The notes: generated by a model from the sequence alone, not told the origin. A DNA stretch of 64,000 nt from CAMFLJ01 sp965279255 (GCA_965279255.1 OZ257146.1:2232001-2296000); one strand, 5' to 3'. Counted from the first letter of the stretch, positions 23,312-35,872 are shown. Program-made: numbers and translations.

Positions 23312-25146
23312 GCATCCTCCTCCGGACGTCCGGTCAGCCACCCTAGCAACTGCCCGAGGGCCTCCTCGTTGGTGGCGGGCTCCCGCAGCTCCATGATCCG
23401 CAGGTTCAGCCAGGCGATCGCCTCGCCCACCGCGAACGGGTCGTCGGACACCCGGGCCTCGGCCTTGAGCGACGCCATGGAGGTGGTTGCTGCCTCATCG
23501 ACCAACCGGGTGAGCACGTCGTTCACCTCGGCCTCGGTCTCCTCGACCGCCATGCGCTGGAGGAGGTCGCCGGCGACTGGGTCGTCGGCACCGGCCGCGG
23601 CGATGGCGTCGGCGAGGGTGGGGGTGCTGGTCAGCGCGTGGAAGGCGGTGAGGGCGACGGGGTCGCGGAACAGCGTGTCGTCGAGCAGGCCGCTGATCTC
23701 GTCGCGGCGCCACACGAAGAGGCGGAGCGCCTCGATCTCGGCGGTGTCGCGCTGGGCTCGTCGCACCTGGGGGCGGTCGGGGCGGACGGCGCTGCCCCGG
23801 GGCGGCGGCTCGTCGTCGCCACCGGAGGGCCCGGCGTCGCGGCGGCGCTGCTGACGGGGCTCGGGCTTGGCCGGCGCGTCGAACGTGCGGTTGCGCAGCT
23901 GGTTCTCGTCGACCCGGCAGCGGGCGGCGACCTCGAGCAGGTACTGGTCGCGGACCATGTCGGAGGGGTGCTCCTGCACGACCGCCATGGCGGCCTCGGC
24001 GGCGCGCACCCGCTGCTCGGGGGTGTCGAACCGTGCGGCGTCGAGCACCCGGTCGAGGCGGAACTTGAGGAACGGCTTGGCCTCGGCGACCGCCGTGGCG
24101 AGGGCACCGGGATCGGTCTGGGCCAGCTCGGCGGGGTCGGCGCCCCCGGGGAACGAGGCGACGGCCACGTCGAGGTCGTACTGGCGCTCCCAGGCGTAGA
24201 CCCGCTCGGCGGCGTTCTGGCCGGCGGCGTCGGCGTCGAAGGCCAGCACCACCCGGCGGGCGAAGCTGCGGAGGACCTTCACGTGGTCCTCGGTGAGAGC
24301 GGTGCCGCAGGTGGCGACGGCCCGGGGCACGCCGGCCTTGGCGAAGCCGACGACGTCGGTGTAGCCCTCGCAGACGATGGCCTCGTCGGCCCGCACGATC
24401 TCGGCCTTCGACCAGTTCAGCCCGTAGAGCAGGCGGCTCTTGTTGTAGATCGAGCTGTCGACGGAGTTCTTGTACTTGGCGCCCTCGTGGCCGGGCATGA
24501 TGCGCCCACCGAAGCCGACCGGGTCACCGCTGACGTCGAAGATCGGGAACATCACCCGCCCCCGGAAGGCGTCGGTGGGCCGACCCCGGCTGTTCATGAA
24601 CCCCAGCCCGGCCTCGACGAACAGGTCGTTCGGGAGCTTGAGGGCCCGGGCCAGCTCGTCCCAGCCCTCGGGGGCCCAGCCCACCTTGTAGGCGCGCACG
24701 TCGTCGCCGGTGAGGCCGCGGGAGCGGAGGTAGCCCCGGGCGGGGGCGGCGTCCTTCGCCGACAGCAGCCGCTCGTGGTACCAGTCGACGGCCTTGCCCA
24801 CGGCGTCGAGCAGCTTGGCCCGCTTCTTGCGGCCCTCGTTCTGGTTCTCGTCGTCGTAGCGGAGGGTGATGCCGGACTTGGCCGCCAGCTTCTCGACGGC
24901 ACCCACGAAGTCGAGGTGCTCGATCTCGCGGACGAAGGTGATGACGTCGCCCTTCGCGCCGCAGCCGAAGCAGTAGTAGAGCTTCTCCTCGGCGTTGACC
25001 GAGAACGAGCCCGACTTCTCGCTGTGGAACGGGCACAGGCCCGTCCAGCGGCGACCGACGCGCTTGAGGGCGACGTGCTCGCTGATCACCGCCACGATGT
25101 CGGTGGCGGCCCGCACGCTCGCGATGTCGTCGTCCTGGATGCCCAC
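23308..25146 (-). CDS. dnaG: DNA primase
   Basis: 612 residues from GTG 25146 (MGIQDDDIASV), chosen because GGAGGG lies 6 bp upstream; TTG 25188 is less likely. The CHC2 zinc ribbon is complete: C38-P-F-H41 and C59-F-G-C62. The catalytic core shows GRVMFPIFDVSGDPVGFGGR and the TOPRIM site (VCEGYTDVVGF, LAFDADAAG). The C-terminal third is the variable helicase-binding part after an Arg/Pro-rich linker. It synthesises RNA primers for replication. It lies directly upstream of rpoD. Confidence 0.96.
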
Positions 25147-25324
25147 GTACGCCCTCCGGGGCGGGACGGTAGCAGTGGCCCCGGACAACGCGACCGGGCG
25201 GGTGGTGCGGACCGTCGCTCTGCGTGGCGGTTCATGACCTCCGCCTCTCCCTGCACCGGGTCATCGGGCGGACGATCAGGGAGTCGAGAGATCGACGCCC
25301 GTCCGCCTGCTGAAGGAGGCGACG

Positions 25325-26611
25325 ATGAGCGACATCCCTGTCCCCCCACCCCCGCCGGGGACCACTCCCCCACCCCAGGACTGGCCCGCGTACCCCCCGC
25401 CGGCCTACCCGCCGCCGCAGGCCCCTCCCCCGGCGGCGCCCCCGCCGGTGTCGATGCCTCCCGGTGGGACCTACCCGCCGGCCCAGCCACCACCCCGCAA
25501 GGGGCGAGGCGGACTGTTCGCCATCATCGCCGTGCTGGCGGTGCTGGTCCTGGTGGCCAGCGCCGTGGCCGTCATCGCCGTCGTGCGTGACGACGGCGGG
25601 TCGGCCTCCTCGCCGAAGGACGGCGAGGTCTTCCTCGAGGCCGCCGCCGACACCGGGCCCGACGTGTTCACGACCGTGGCCAAGGCCACCCCGCCGAGCA
25701 TCGCCCCGGTGGCCACGACCACGCCCACGACGGCGAAGGCGGGGGCCACGGGAGCGGTCAGCGGCGGCCAGCCCGGCCTCTACGGCGGCACCAACAAGGC
25801 CGGCACCTGCGACGCCAGCGCCATCGCCACCTACCTCGCCGACAACCCCTCCAAGGCCAAGGCCTGGGTCGACGCCCTGAACGCCGACCCCACCCTGGCG
25901 TGGAGCGGCGGCTCGAAGGTGACGACGGTCCAGGTCGGCCAGTACCTGTCCGAGCTGACGCCGGTGGTCCTCCTGCGTGACACGCGGGTCACCAACCACG
26001 GGTTCACGAACGGCAGGGCGACACCCCGCCAGGCCGTCCTGCAGTCCGGCACGGCGGTGCTCGTCGACCAGTACGGCACCCCCCGGGTGAAGTGCGCCTG
26101 CGGCAACCCGCTCACGAAGCCCGTCGAGCAGACCACCAAGGTCACCTACACGGGCACCCAGTGGCCCGGGTTCGATCCGGCGACGATCGTCGTGGTCCAG
26201 CCGACCACGGTCGTCATCGAGACGTTCGTGATCGTCAACGTGTCGACCGGCGCCGTCATCGAGCGGCCTCCGGGGAGCGACGGCAGCGACGACGTCGCCT
26301 CGACCACCACGACCCTGGCGCCGACGACCACCACCCTCCCGCCGCTCGACCCGGCCGACTTCTGCTCGGCGATCATCGGCTACAACCAGGGCGCAGCGGT
26401 CGACACGGCCGAGCAGGCGGTGGCCGCCTTCTCCGACCTCACCGCCCGCGCCCCCGCCGCGATCCGGGGCGACATGGAGCTGCTGCTCAGCACCCTCCAG
26501 ACGCTCGCCGACACGGGTGTCGACAACACCGAGGACCCGGCCGTGCAGGCCTCGGTGACGGCCGTGGAGCAGTGGGTGTTGACCAACTGCGGGTACGACC
26601 TGAACGGCTGA
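25325..26611 (+). CDS. Membrane-anchored DUF6777-like protein with proline-rich N-terminus
   Basis: 428 residues from ATG 25325 with GGAGG upstream. A cytoplasmic Pro-rich tail (residues 5-56, many PPP and PPPxxxPPP) precedes one membrane helix (GLFAIIAVLAVLVLVASAVAVIAVV). The extracellular domain (EVFLEAAADTGPDVFT, PGLYGGTNKAGTCDASAIATYLADNP, VKCACGNPL) matches what I recall of DUF6777. A Thr-rich linker (TTTTLAPTTTTLPPL) and a C-terminal helical domain with two cysteines follow. The Pro-rich tail may bind cytoplasmic partners such as a kinase. Function unknown. Confidence 0.7.
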   Translation: MSDIPVPPPPPGTTPPPQDWPAYPPPAYPPPQAPPPAAPPPVSMPPGGTYPPAQPPPRKGRGGLFAIIAVLAVLVLVASAVAVIAVVRDDGGSASSPKDGEVFLEAAADTGPDVFTTVAKATPPSIAPVATTTPTTAKAGATGAVSGGQPGLYGGTNKAGTCDASAIATYLADNPSKAKAWVDALNADPTLAWSGGSKVTTVQVGQYLSELTPVVLLRDTRVTNHGFTNGRATPRQAVLQSGTAVLVDQYGTPRVKCACGNPLTKPVEQTTKVTYTGTQWPGFDPATIVVVQPTTVVIETFVIVNVSTGAVIERPPGSDGSDDVASTTTTLAPTTTTLPPLDPADFCSAIIGYNQGAAVDTAEQAVAAFSDLTARAPAAIRGDMELLLSTLQTLADTGVDNTEDPAVQASVTAVEQWVLTNCGYDLNG

Positions 26612-26636
26612 GACCTCCCGCTCAGTCGCTCTGGTG

Positions 26637-26662
26637 GCCGGACGGGCCCGGACCCGTCCGGC
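26637..26662. terminator. Bidirectional hairpin between convergent genes
   Basis: GCCGGACGGG and CCCGTCCGGC form a perfect 10-bp stem with a 6-nt loop. It lies 25 bp after one gene stop and 20 bp before the converging ppdK stop. No long T-run is present, as is usual in high-GC actinobacteria. Confidence 0.7.
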
Positions 26663-26682
26663 TGCTGTCGCGCCCGGTCCCG

Positions 26683-29325
<2,643 letters not shown>

Positions 29326-29430
29326 CCCGGGAACGCTAATGACACCGCCCGTCGCGTGGAGGCGCCGTCCGACCCCGCTCGCCGGGTCCTCCGGCCCCTT
29401 CTGCCCTCAGCCCGCTCCGGGATCCCCACC

Positions 29431-29543
29431 CGAAAGGTGGCTCACCTGCTTCGGCCGGCTGGATCCTGTGAGCCACCTTTGGGCGTGTCATCGAAAGGTG
29501 GCTCACCAGCTTCGGCCGGCTATACGAGGTCAGCCAGCTTTCG
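29431..29543. repeat. Tandem REP-like hairpins (GGTGGCTCACC family)
   Basis: A 30-bp unit beginning CGAAAGGTGGCTCACC occurs at 29431-29460 and 29492-29521 with one difference. The first is followed by GTGAGCCACCTTT, forming a 13-bp stem. The second is followed by GGTCAGCCAGCTTTCG, an imperfect stem. The pair fills the gap between ppdK and glyS, which are both transcribed leftwards. Confidence 0.65.
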
Positions 29544-29555
29544 AGGGAGGAAGGG

Positions 29556-30923
29556 TCAGGCCAGCTTGGGGAGCAGGTAGCCGAGGAGGTCGGCGATCTT
29601 CACCCGCTCCTGGGCCATCGAGTCGCGCTCGCGCACGGTGACGGCGTCGTCCTCGAGGGAGTCGAAGTCGACGGTGACGCAGAAGGGCGTGCCCAGCTCG
29701 TCCTGGCGGCGGTAGCGCCGGCCGATGGCCTGGGTCTCGTCGTAGTCGCACATCATGTGCGGCTGCAGCAGGGCCAGGACCTCACGGGCTTTCGGGGTGA
29801 GCGTGTCCTTCTTCGACAGCGGCAGCACCGCCACCTTGTAGGGCGCCAGGCGCGGGTGCAGGCGCAGCACGGTGCGGACCTCGCCCCGCACCTCCTCCTC
29901 GTCGTAGGCGGCGAGCAGGAAGGCCATCATCGTGCGGGTGGCGCCGGCGGCCGGCTCGATGACGTGCGGCGTGTACCGGGTGTTGGTGGCCTGGTCGAAG
30001 TAGTCGAGCTTCTCGCCCGAGTGGGTGGCGTGCTGGGTGAGGTCGTAGTCGCCCCGGTTGGCGATGCCCTCGAGCTCGCCCCAGCCCCACGGGAAGAGGA
30101 ACTCCACGTCGGAGGTGCCCGACGAGTAGTGGCTCAGCTCGTCGGCGTCGTGGGGGCGGATGCGCAGCTTGTCCTCGGGGATGCCGAGGGCGATGTACCA
30201 CTCGTACCGGGCGGCGACCCAGTACTCGTACCACTGGGCGGCCTCCTCGGGCGGCACGAAGAACTCGAGCTCCATCTGCTCGAACTCCCGGGTGCGGAAC
30301 ACGAAGTTGCCGGGGGTGATCTCGTTCCGGAACGACTTGCCGATCTGGGCGATGCCGAACGGCGGCTTCTTGCGGCTCGACTGCAGCACGTTGGCGAAGT
30401 TGATGAACATGCCCTGGGCCGTCTCGGGCCGCAGGTAGGCGATGGCGCCCTCGTGCTCCACCGGACCGGCATGGGTCTTGAACATGAGGTTGAACTGCCG
30501 CGCCTCGGTGAAGGTGTCCTTGCCCCCGCAGTTCGGGCAGGTGGTGAGGTCGTCGAGCTGGTCCTCACGGAAGCGCTCGCGGCACTGGCGGCAGTCGACC
30601 AGCGGGTCGGTGAAGTTCTTGAGGTGGCCGGAGGCCTCCCAGATGGCGGGCGGCGACAGGATCGACGCGTCGAGGCCGACGACGTCGTCGCGCATCTGCA
30701 CCATCGAGCGCCACCAGGCGTCCTTCACGTTGCGCAGCAGCTGCACGCCGATGGGGCCGTAGTCGTAGGTGGAGCGGAAGCCGCCGTAGATCTCCGCCGA
30801 CGGGAACACGAAGCCACGACGCTTGGAGAGGTTGACGATCTTCTCCATGAGCGAGGTGTCGTTGGGCACCTCGATGGGCGTGGGGGCGTCGGACTCGGGG
30901 GCGTCGGGTGCGGCATCAGACAT
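29556..30923 (-). CDS. glyS: Glycyl-tRNA synthetase (dimeric, alpha2 type)
   Basis: 455 residues from ATG 30923; a longer open frame upstream overlaps a divergent gene and is not used. Class II motifs are visible: KIVNLSKRRGFVFPSAEIYGGFRSTYDYGPIG, LRPETAQGMFINFANV, FGIAQIGKSFRNEITPGNFVFRTREFEQMELEFF, and IEPAAGATRTMMAFLLAAYDEE. A zinc-ribbon insertion C-x2-C...C-x2-C (DCRQCRERF, TTCPNCGGK) is present. The C-terminal anticodon-binding domain ends DLLGYLLPKLA. It charges tRNA-Gly. Confidence 0.96.
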   Translation of the reverse strand: MSDAAPDAPESDAPTPIEVPNDTSLMEKIVNLSKRRGFVFPSAEIYGGFRSTYDYGPIGVQLLRNVKDAWWRSMVQMRDDVVGLDASILSPPAIWEASGHLKNFTDPLVDCRQCRERFREDQLDDLTTCPNCGGKDTFTEARQFNLMFKTHAGPVEHEGAIAYLRPETAQGMFINFANVLQSSRKKPPFGIAQIGKSFRNEITPGNFVFRTREFEQMELEFFVPPEEAAQWYEYWVAARYEWYIALGIPEDKLRIRPHDADELSHYSSGTSDVEFLFPWGWGELEGIANRGDYDLTQHATHSGEKLDYFDQATNTRYTPHVIEPAAGATRTMMAFLLAAYDEEEVRGEVRTVLRLHPRLAPYKVAVLPLSKKDTLTPKAREVLALLQPHMMCDYDETQAIGRRYRRQDELGTPFCVTVDFDSLEDDAVTVRERDSMAQERVKIADLLGYLLPKLA

Positions 30924-31013
30924 GGCGAGGCAGCGTAGTGGGCGACCCCACCGGCTCCTGCAGCCGATCCCAGGCCGCCCGGTCACGATCGGCCCGTCGG
31001 CCATGATGTCGGG

Positions 31014-31865
31014 GTGACCACCACGGCCTTCACGAGCGCTCCCGACCCCACCGCCGTCGTCGGCCGCCGCTTCGGCGCCGTGGCCATCGACCTCGGCATC
31101 CTCTGGGTGTTCAGCGCCGTGTACTGGCTCCTCGCGTCCGAGGAAGACGCGGGACGCAGGATGGCATTCAGCTCGGGAAGGCCTCTCCTGGCCTACAACG
31201 CCTGCACCGGACGGACGCTCTGCTCCAACCTCAACGACCGCTACGTGGCCGGCTGGCCGATGGCGATCCTGATGCTGGTGTGGCTCGCCTACATGGTCGG
31301 CGTGTTCGTGGTGCAGCGAGGCCTCACCGGCCGCACCATCGGCACCATGCTCACCGGTGTGGTGGTCGTGGGGGCCGACGGCCGACCGCTCGGGGTCGGC
31401 AAGGCCCTCGTCCGCAGCCTGGCCGGCATCGTCGACTACCTGCCGTGCTGCCTGCCCATCGTCGGCTTCGTCACCGTGCTCGCCACCACGGGTCACCGCC
31501 GGGTGGGCGACATGGCCGCCGACAGCTACGTCGTCGGCGCCGAGGGCTTCGGCCAACCGGTCGAGCTCCCCGGACCGCCGCAACCGGTCCCGGCTCCCGC
31601 CCCCATGCCCACCGGCTACCCGGCCCAGCCGCCGCTGCCGCCCGCCGCGCAACCGCCGATGGCCTGGGCGCCCCCGCCCACCTTCACTCCCCCGCCGGCA
31701 ACCACACCGGCGCCCTCGGGCAGCGAGGCGGTGTGGGACCCGGAGCGCCGGGCGTACCTCCAGTGGGATCCCGCCCGCCAGCAGTGGCTGCAGTTCGACC
31801 AGGCCACCCAGCGCTGGCAGCAGTACGACGCCGCCGCCGGTCGGTGGCGGCCCGTCGAGGGCTGA
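31014..31865 (+). CDS. RDD-family membrane protein with proline-rich C-terminus
   Basis: 283 residues from GTG 31014. The RDD domain spans about 10-180: VGRRFGAVAIDLGILWVFSAVYWLL, MAILMLVWLAYMVGVFVVQRGLTGRTIGTMLTGVVVV, VRSLAGIVDYLPCCLPIVGFVTVLATTGHRRVGDMAADSYVV. The C-terminal cytoplasmic tail is Pro/Ala-rich and ends with repeated W-D-P-x-x-x-x-Y/W-L-Q-W-D motifs (VWDPERRAYLQWDPARQQWLQFD), a pattern of unknown role common in actinobacterial membrane proteins. Transport or stress-related role possible; substrate unknown. Confidence 0.8.
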   Translation: MTTTAFTSAPDPTAVVGRRFGAVAIDLGILWVFSAVYWLLASEEDAGRRMAFSSGRPLLAYNACTGRTLCSNLNDRYVAGWPMAILMLVWLAYMVGVFVVQRGLTGRTIGTMLTGVVVVGADGRPLGVGKALVRSLAGIVDYLPCCLPIVGFVTVLATTGHRRVGDMAADSYVVGAEGFGQPVELPGPPQPVPAPAPMPTGYPAQPPLPPAAQPPMAWAPPPTFTPPPATTPAPSGSEAVWDPERRAYLQWDPARQQWLQFDQATQRWQQYDAAAGRWRPVEG

Positions 31866-31902
31866 ACGACCTGAGCAGGTTGGCAGGCTGAGCTGGGAGG
31901 CA

Positions 31903-31927
31903 GGGCGGGCCGGGTGCCGGCCCGCCC
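31903..31927. terminator. Bidirectional hairpin between convergent genes
   Basis: GGGCGGGCCGG and CCGGCCCGCCC form a perfect 11-bp stem with a GTG loop, between the RDD gene stop and the converging CoA-transferase stop. Confidence 0.75.
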
Positions 31928-31934
31928 GACGGGA

Positions 31935-34325
31935 TCAGCCCGGACGCTTGTCGAGCGGCGTGATCTCGAGCACGCCGGCCTCGATCAGCCGCTGCACCTC
32001 GGCCGGGTCGAGCCCGAGCAGCTCGGTGCAGATGACCTCGGTGTGCTCGCCGAGCCACGGCGCCGGCTCCTCGACCGGCGGGGCCATGGCGGTGCCGAAG
32101 AAGGCCGGGCCCTCGAACAGGATCGTGCCCACGGCCGGCTGATCGACCGGCACCGGGAAGCCCCGGGCCAGCAGGTGCTCGTTCTGGGTGATGTCGCGGG
32201 AGTGCAGCATCGCCCCGGCGGGCACGCCGGCGGCCTGGCACCGGTCGGCGACCTCGAAGCGGTCGATGCCGGCCGTCCACGCGCCGACCAGCGCGTCGAT
32301 CTCGTCGACGTTGGCCCGGCGGGCGTCGAGGGTGTCGAAGCGGGGGTCGTCGGCCAGCTCGGGCGAGCCGATGAGCCCGGCGAGCGCGGCCCAGTCGGCG
32401 TCGTCGCGGCAGGTGATGGCGACCCAGTCGTCGTCGCCGGCGCAGCGGTACATGGCACCGGGGGTGCCCCGCTCGGCGTGGATGCCCCGGGCCTTCACCG
32501 AGCCCGGCTCGATCGACTCGGCGGCCAGCAGGTCGGCGAGCACGCCGGTGACGGCCTCGCACTGGGCGATCTCGACGAAGCCGCCCTCGACCGTGCCGCG
32601 GCGGCGGCCGATCAGGGTGGCCAGCGCGCCGACCGCGGACAGGCGGCCCACGAAGTGGTCGGGGAAGATCGAGGCGGTGCCGGCGGGCTCCTCCTCGTTC
32701 TCGTAGCTCCAGAGGTAGGACAGGCCACCCGGCGCCTGGGTGCTCGGGCCGTAGCCCCGCCACGACGCCCACTCGCCGCGGGAGCCCATGAGCTGGCTGG
32801 CGGCCATGGCGATGCCGGGGTTGGCGGCGGCCAGGTCGGCGTAGCCGATGCCGAGCTCGTCCATCACGCCGGTGGAGCCGTTCTCGATCACCACGTCGGA
32901 GACCTTGGCCAGCTCACGCAACAGGTCGCGGCCCTCGGTGGTGCGGGCGTTGACGCCGAGGCCCCGCTTCGAGCGGCTCGACGAGGCGAACGAGGGGCCC
33001 ATCTCGATGCCGGTGATGACCCGGATGAAGTCGTAGTGCGAGCGGCTCTCGATCTTCATCACGTCGGCGCCGTACTCGGCGAAGAGGCGCCCGGCCTCGA
33101 CGCCCACGGCGCCCTGGCCGAAGTCCATGACCCGCAGGCCCGCCAGCGGGAGGGCCGGCTCGGGCAGCGGGGCGCCGGTGCGGGCCTCGCCGAGGCCGGC
33201 GAAGACCTGGTCGGTGTGCTCGCCGACTGACGGGGCGGGGCTGGTGGGGCCGGCCCGCTCGCCGTCGATCTCGAAGTAGCCCGACGCGGCACGGGCGACG
33301 ACGCCCGGGGCGACCTCGAGGTCGATGAACGTGCCGCGGGAGGCGAAGTGCTCGTTGGTGAGCACGCGGGGCGGATCGAGCACCGGGGTGCAGACGATGC
33401 CGCGCTCCTGGGCCTGCTCGGAGACGGTCTCGACGCTGAGGTCGGCGAACAGCTCCTCGTAGAGCGGGTTCAGCACGGCGTCGGCGATGGCGAAGCGGCC
33501 GGGGAAGGAGTCGTACTCCTCGTCCTGGAGGTACTCGGGCTCGCCCAGCCAGGCCCGCATGGCCCGCCACTGCGGCGGGCTCAGCACGATGAGGCGGACG
33601 TAGCCGTCGCGGCACTTGAAGATCGGGTACACGGGGCCCGAGCCGTTGCGGACGTCGGTGCCCTCGAAGCCCATCGCCTGGCGCACCGAGAAGTTCGGCA
33701 GCGACCAGTCGGAGGTCTGCAGCAGCGCCTCGTTGACCGAGATGTCGAGCAGCTGGCCGGCACCGGTCTCCTCCCGCTGGAACAGCGCGCAGAGGATCGC
33801 CCAGGCCACGACCGAGCTGGCCACGTCGTTGCAGAACTGGCCGGGGGCGGGCAGCGGCTCACGGGTGAGCACGCCGGCCTTGAAGGTCATGCCGCCGGTG
33901 GCCGACAGCACCTGGTCGGTGGCGACGCGGCCGGACCACGGGCCGGTGAGGCCGTAGGTCGTGGCGGCGGCGACGACGAGGTGCGGGTTGGCGTCCGAGA
34001 GCTCCTGCACGGTCTGGCCGGCGACGGTCGGGCTGTTGGTGACCAGCACGTCGGCGTGGCGGAGCAGCTCGGCGAAGCGCTCTCGGTCGCCTGCGTCGTC
34101 GAGGTCGAGGGCCACACCGAGCTTGCCGGCGTTGCGCAGGGCGAACGAGAGCGAGACGCCCTTGCGGATCGGAGCCAGGTCGCGGGCGGGTGAGCCCTCG
34201 GGCGGCTCGACCTTCACGACCTCGGCCCCGAGGTCGCCCAGCAGCCGTGGCGCCAGCTCGGCGTGCTCCACGGTCAGGTCGACGACCCGCAACCCAGTGA
34301 GCGGAAGCACCCGTCCGTCCGTCAT
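31935..34325 (-). CDS. Tandem-domain CaiB/BaiF (family III) CoA-transferase
   Basis: 796 residues, about twice the usual 400. Domain 1 (about 1-375) begins LPLTGLRVVDLTVEHAELAPRLLGDLGAEVVKVEPPEGSPAR. Domain 2 (from about 388) restarts with LPLAGLRVMDFGQGAVGVEAGRLFAEYGADVMKIESRSHYDFIR and contains GYADLAAANPGIAMAASQLMGSRG. Both show the typical G-L-R-V-x-D and E-V-V-K-V-E segments. Family III enzymes move CoA between carboxylic acids and work as interlocked dimers, so this is probably a fused dimer. Substrate not deducible. It stands alone, upstream of the recO gene but not overlapping it. Confidence 0.88.
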   Translation of the reverse strand: MTDGRVLPLTGLRVVDLTVEHAELAPRLLGDLGAEVVKVEPPEGSPARDLAPIRKGVSLSFALRNAGKLGVALDLDDAGDRERFAELLRHADVLVTNSPTVAGQTVQELSDANPHLVVAAATTYGLTGPWSGRVATDQVLSATGGMTFKAGVLTREPLPAPGQFCNDVASSVVAWAILCALFQREETGAGQLLDISVNEALLQTSDWSLPNFSVRQAMGFEGTDVRNGSGPVYPIFKCRDGYVRLIVLSPPQWRAMRAWLGEPEYLQDEEYDSFPGRFAIADAVLNPLYEELFADLSVETVSEQAQERGIVCTPVLDPPRVLTNEHFASRGTFIDLEVAPGVVARAASGYFEIDGERAGPTSPAPSVGEHTDQVFAGLGEARTGAPLPEPALPLAGLRVMDFGQGAVGVEAGRLFAEYGADVMKIESRSHYDFIRVITGIEMGPSFASSSRSKRGLGVNARTTEGRDLLRELAKVSDVVIENGSTGVMDELGIGYADLAAANPGIAMAASQLMGSRGEWASWRGYGPSTQAPGGLSYLWSYENEEEPAGTASIFPDHFVGRLSAVGALATLIGRRRGTVEGGFVEIAQCEAVTGVLADLLAAESIEPGSVKARGIHAERGTPGAMYRCAGDDDWVAITCRDDADWAALAGLIGSPELADDPRFDTLDARRANVDEIDALVGAWTAGIDRFEVADRCQAAGVPAGAMLHSRDITQNEHLLARGFPVPVDQPAVGTILFEGPAFFGTAMAPPVEEPAPWLGEHTEVICTELLGLDPAEVQRLIEAGVLEITPLDKRPG

Positions 34326-34422
34326 CGTTCCCCCTAGAACTCGACCGGGCGCGCCTCCGCGCCGGAACCGGCGAAGGTACCAGCCGGGTCGGGACGTCCG
34401 TGCGCCGAGGACGGCTGGGCGC

Positions 34423-35148
34423 TCAGTGGTCGAGGACGGTGACCGAGCGCAGGCGGCGCTCGAGGTGGTGCTCGACGGTGCGGGTGGCCAGGTGGTCGAC
34501 CTCGTGGGTCGCCTGGGAGGCCGGTTGGGCCAGCGCGTCGTTGAGGCGGCCGCCGAGGATCATCTGCAGCAGCTCGACCGCCTCGGGCGACACGGACTGG
34601 CCCCGCCGGCACGTGCGGCACAGCAGGCCGCCGGACTCCATGTCGAAGGCGACGAGCGGTGTGTCGTCGTCGCCGCACTGCACGCACGCCTCGACCTCGG
34701 GGCGGTAGCCCTCGAGCGCCAGCACCTTCCAGAAGAACGACGGCACGACGAGCGGCGAGTCGGAGGCGTCGAGCGTGCGGAGCGCCCCGACGAGCATCTG
34801 GTAGAGGCGGGGGTTGACCTCGCCCTCCTGCACCAGCTGGTCGGCGGTCTCGAGCATGGCCGACGCCCGGGCGAAGCGGTCGACGTCGGTGCGCAGCGAC
34901 GGGAACCGGTCGATGGTCTCGGCCTGGGTGACGATGTCGAGCTCGCGGCCCTCGTAGAGCTGGACGGCGACGTGGCTGGTCGGCTCGAGGCGGCCACCGA
35001 ACTTCGACTTGGTCTTCCGCACGCCCTTGGCGACCCCGCGCACCTTGCCCCGGCCACGGGTGAGCAGCACCACGATGCGGTCGGCCTCGCCCAGCTTGTA
35101 GGTGCGCAGCACGACACCCTCGTCGCGATGGAGGGTGCCGCGGCTCAC
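34423..35148 (-). CDS. recO: DNA repair protein RecO
   Basis: 241 residues from GTG 35148, only 4 bp after the uppS stop. An N-terminal OB fold (DEGVVLRTYKLGEADRIVVLLTRGRGKVRGVAKGVRKTKSKFGGRLEPTSHV) precedes a helical domain with the zinc cysteines C-V-Q-C and C-R-T-C. It loads RecA with RecF/RecR in gap repair. Pairing with uppS is typical for actinobacteria. Confidence 0.94.
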   Translation of the reverse strand: MSRGTLHRDEGVVLRTYKLGEADRIVVLLTRGRGKVRGVAKGVRKTKSKFGGRLEPTSHVAVQLYEGRELDIVTQAETIDRFPSLRTDVDRFARASAMLETADQLVQEGEVNPRLYQMLVGALRTLDASDSPLVVPSFFWKVLALEGYRPEVEACVQCGDDDTPLVAFDMESGGLLCRTCRRGQSVSPEAVELLQMILGGRLNDALAQPASQATHEVDHLATRTVEHHLERRLRSVTVLDH

Positions 35149-35152
35149 GGGG

Positions 35153-35872
35153 TCACTCGCTCAGCCCACCGAAGCGGCGGTCGCGGGCCTGGTACTCACG
35201 GACGGCCTCGAACAGGTGCTCGCGCCGGAAGTCGGGCCACAGCACCTCGGTGAAGACGAGCTCGCTGTAGGCGGCCTCCCACAGCAGGAAGTTGGAGAGG
35301 CGGTACTCGCCCGACGTGCGCACGACGAGGTCGGGGTCGGGCATCGAGGGGTCGTAGAGGCGCTTGGCGATCGCCTTCTCGTCGATCTTGCCGACAGGAA
35401 CGCCCTCGTCGACCAGGCGCCGGACGGCGTCGACGATCTCGGCCTTGCCGCCGTAGTTGAAGGCGATGGTGAGCGTCAGCGTGCGGTTCTTCGAGGTCAG
35501 CTCGGCCGACTCGTCGATGCGGCGCAGGAGGCGCTTCGGCACCCGCCAGTCGCGGCGGCCGATGAACTGGATGCGCACGCCCTTGCCGTTGAGCTCGTCG
35601 CGCCGCCGCACCAGCAGCGACTCGTTGAAGCCCATGAGGAAGCGGACCTCGTCGGTGGGGCGTCGCCAGTTCTCGGTGGAGAAGGCGTAGACGGTGAGCC
35701 ACCGCACGCCCAGGTCGAGCGCGCCCTCGACGGCGTCCATGAGCGCCTCTTCGCCCGCGGCGTGGCCGTCGGTGCGCTTCAGGCCACGGCGCTGGGCCCA
35801 ACGGCCGTTGCCGTCCATGACCGCCGCCACGTGATTGGGGATTCGGGCAGGGTCGATGCCGGGGACGTCCAC
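35153..35872 (-). CDS. uppS: Isoprenyl transferase (undecaprenyl/decaprenyl diphosphate synthase)
   Basis: 239 residues. Cis-prenyltransferase motifs: HVAAVMDGNGRWAQRRGLKRTDGHAAG with the catalytic Asp, YAFSTENWRRP, LTIAFNYGGKAEIVDAVRRL, and DPDLVVRTSGEYRLSNFLLWEAAYSELVFTEVLWPDF. The enzyme extends FPP/GPP with isopentenyl diphosphate to make the lipid carrier for peptidoglycan and cell-wall glycans. It heads an operon with recO and is divergent from the dinG-type helicase. Confidence 0.96.
   Translation of the reverse strand: MDVPGIDPARIPNHVAAVMDGNGRWAQRRGLKRTDGHAAGEEALMDAVEGALDLGVRWLTVYAFSTENWRRPTDEVRFLMGFNESLLVRRRDELNGKGVRIQFIGRRDWRVPKRLLRRIDESAELTSKNRTLTLTIAFNYGGKAEIVDAVRRLVDEGVPVGKIDEKAIAKRLYDPSMPDPDLVVRTSGEYRLSNFLLWEAAYSELVFTEVLWPDFRREHLFEAVREYQARDRRFGGLSE

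Noticed and set aside
29431..29543. CRISPR array
   Set aside because: Only two repeat units, each part of a hairpin with its own downstream arm; no cas genes in the window.
30924..31652. N-terminal extension of glyS
   Set aside because: The extension would overlap most of the divergent RDD gene and has no similarity; ATG 30923 gives a normal synthetase start.
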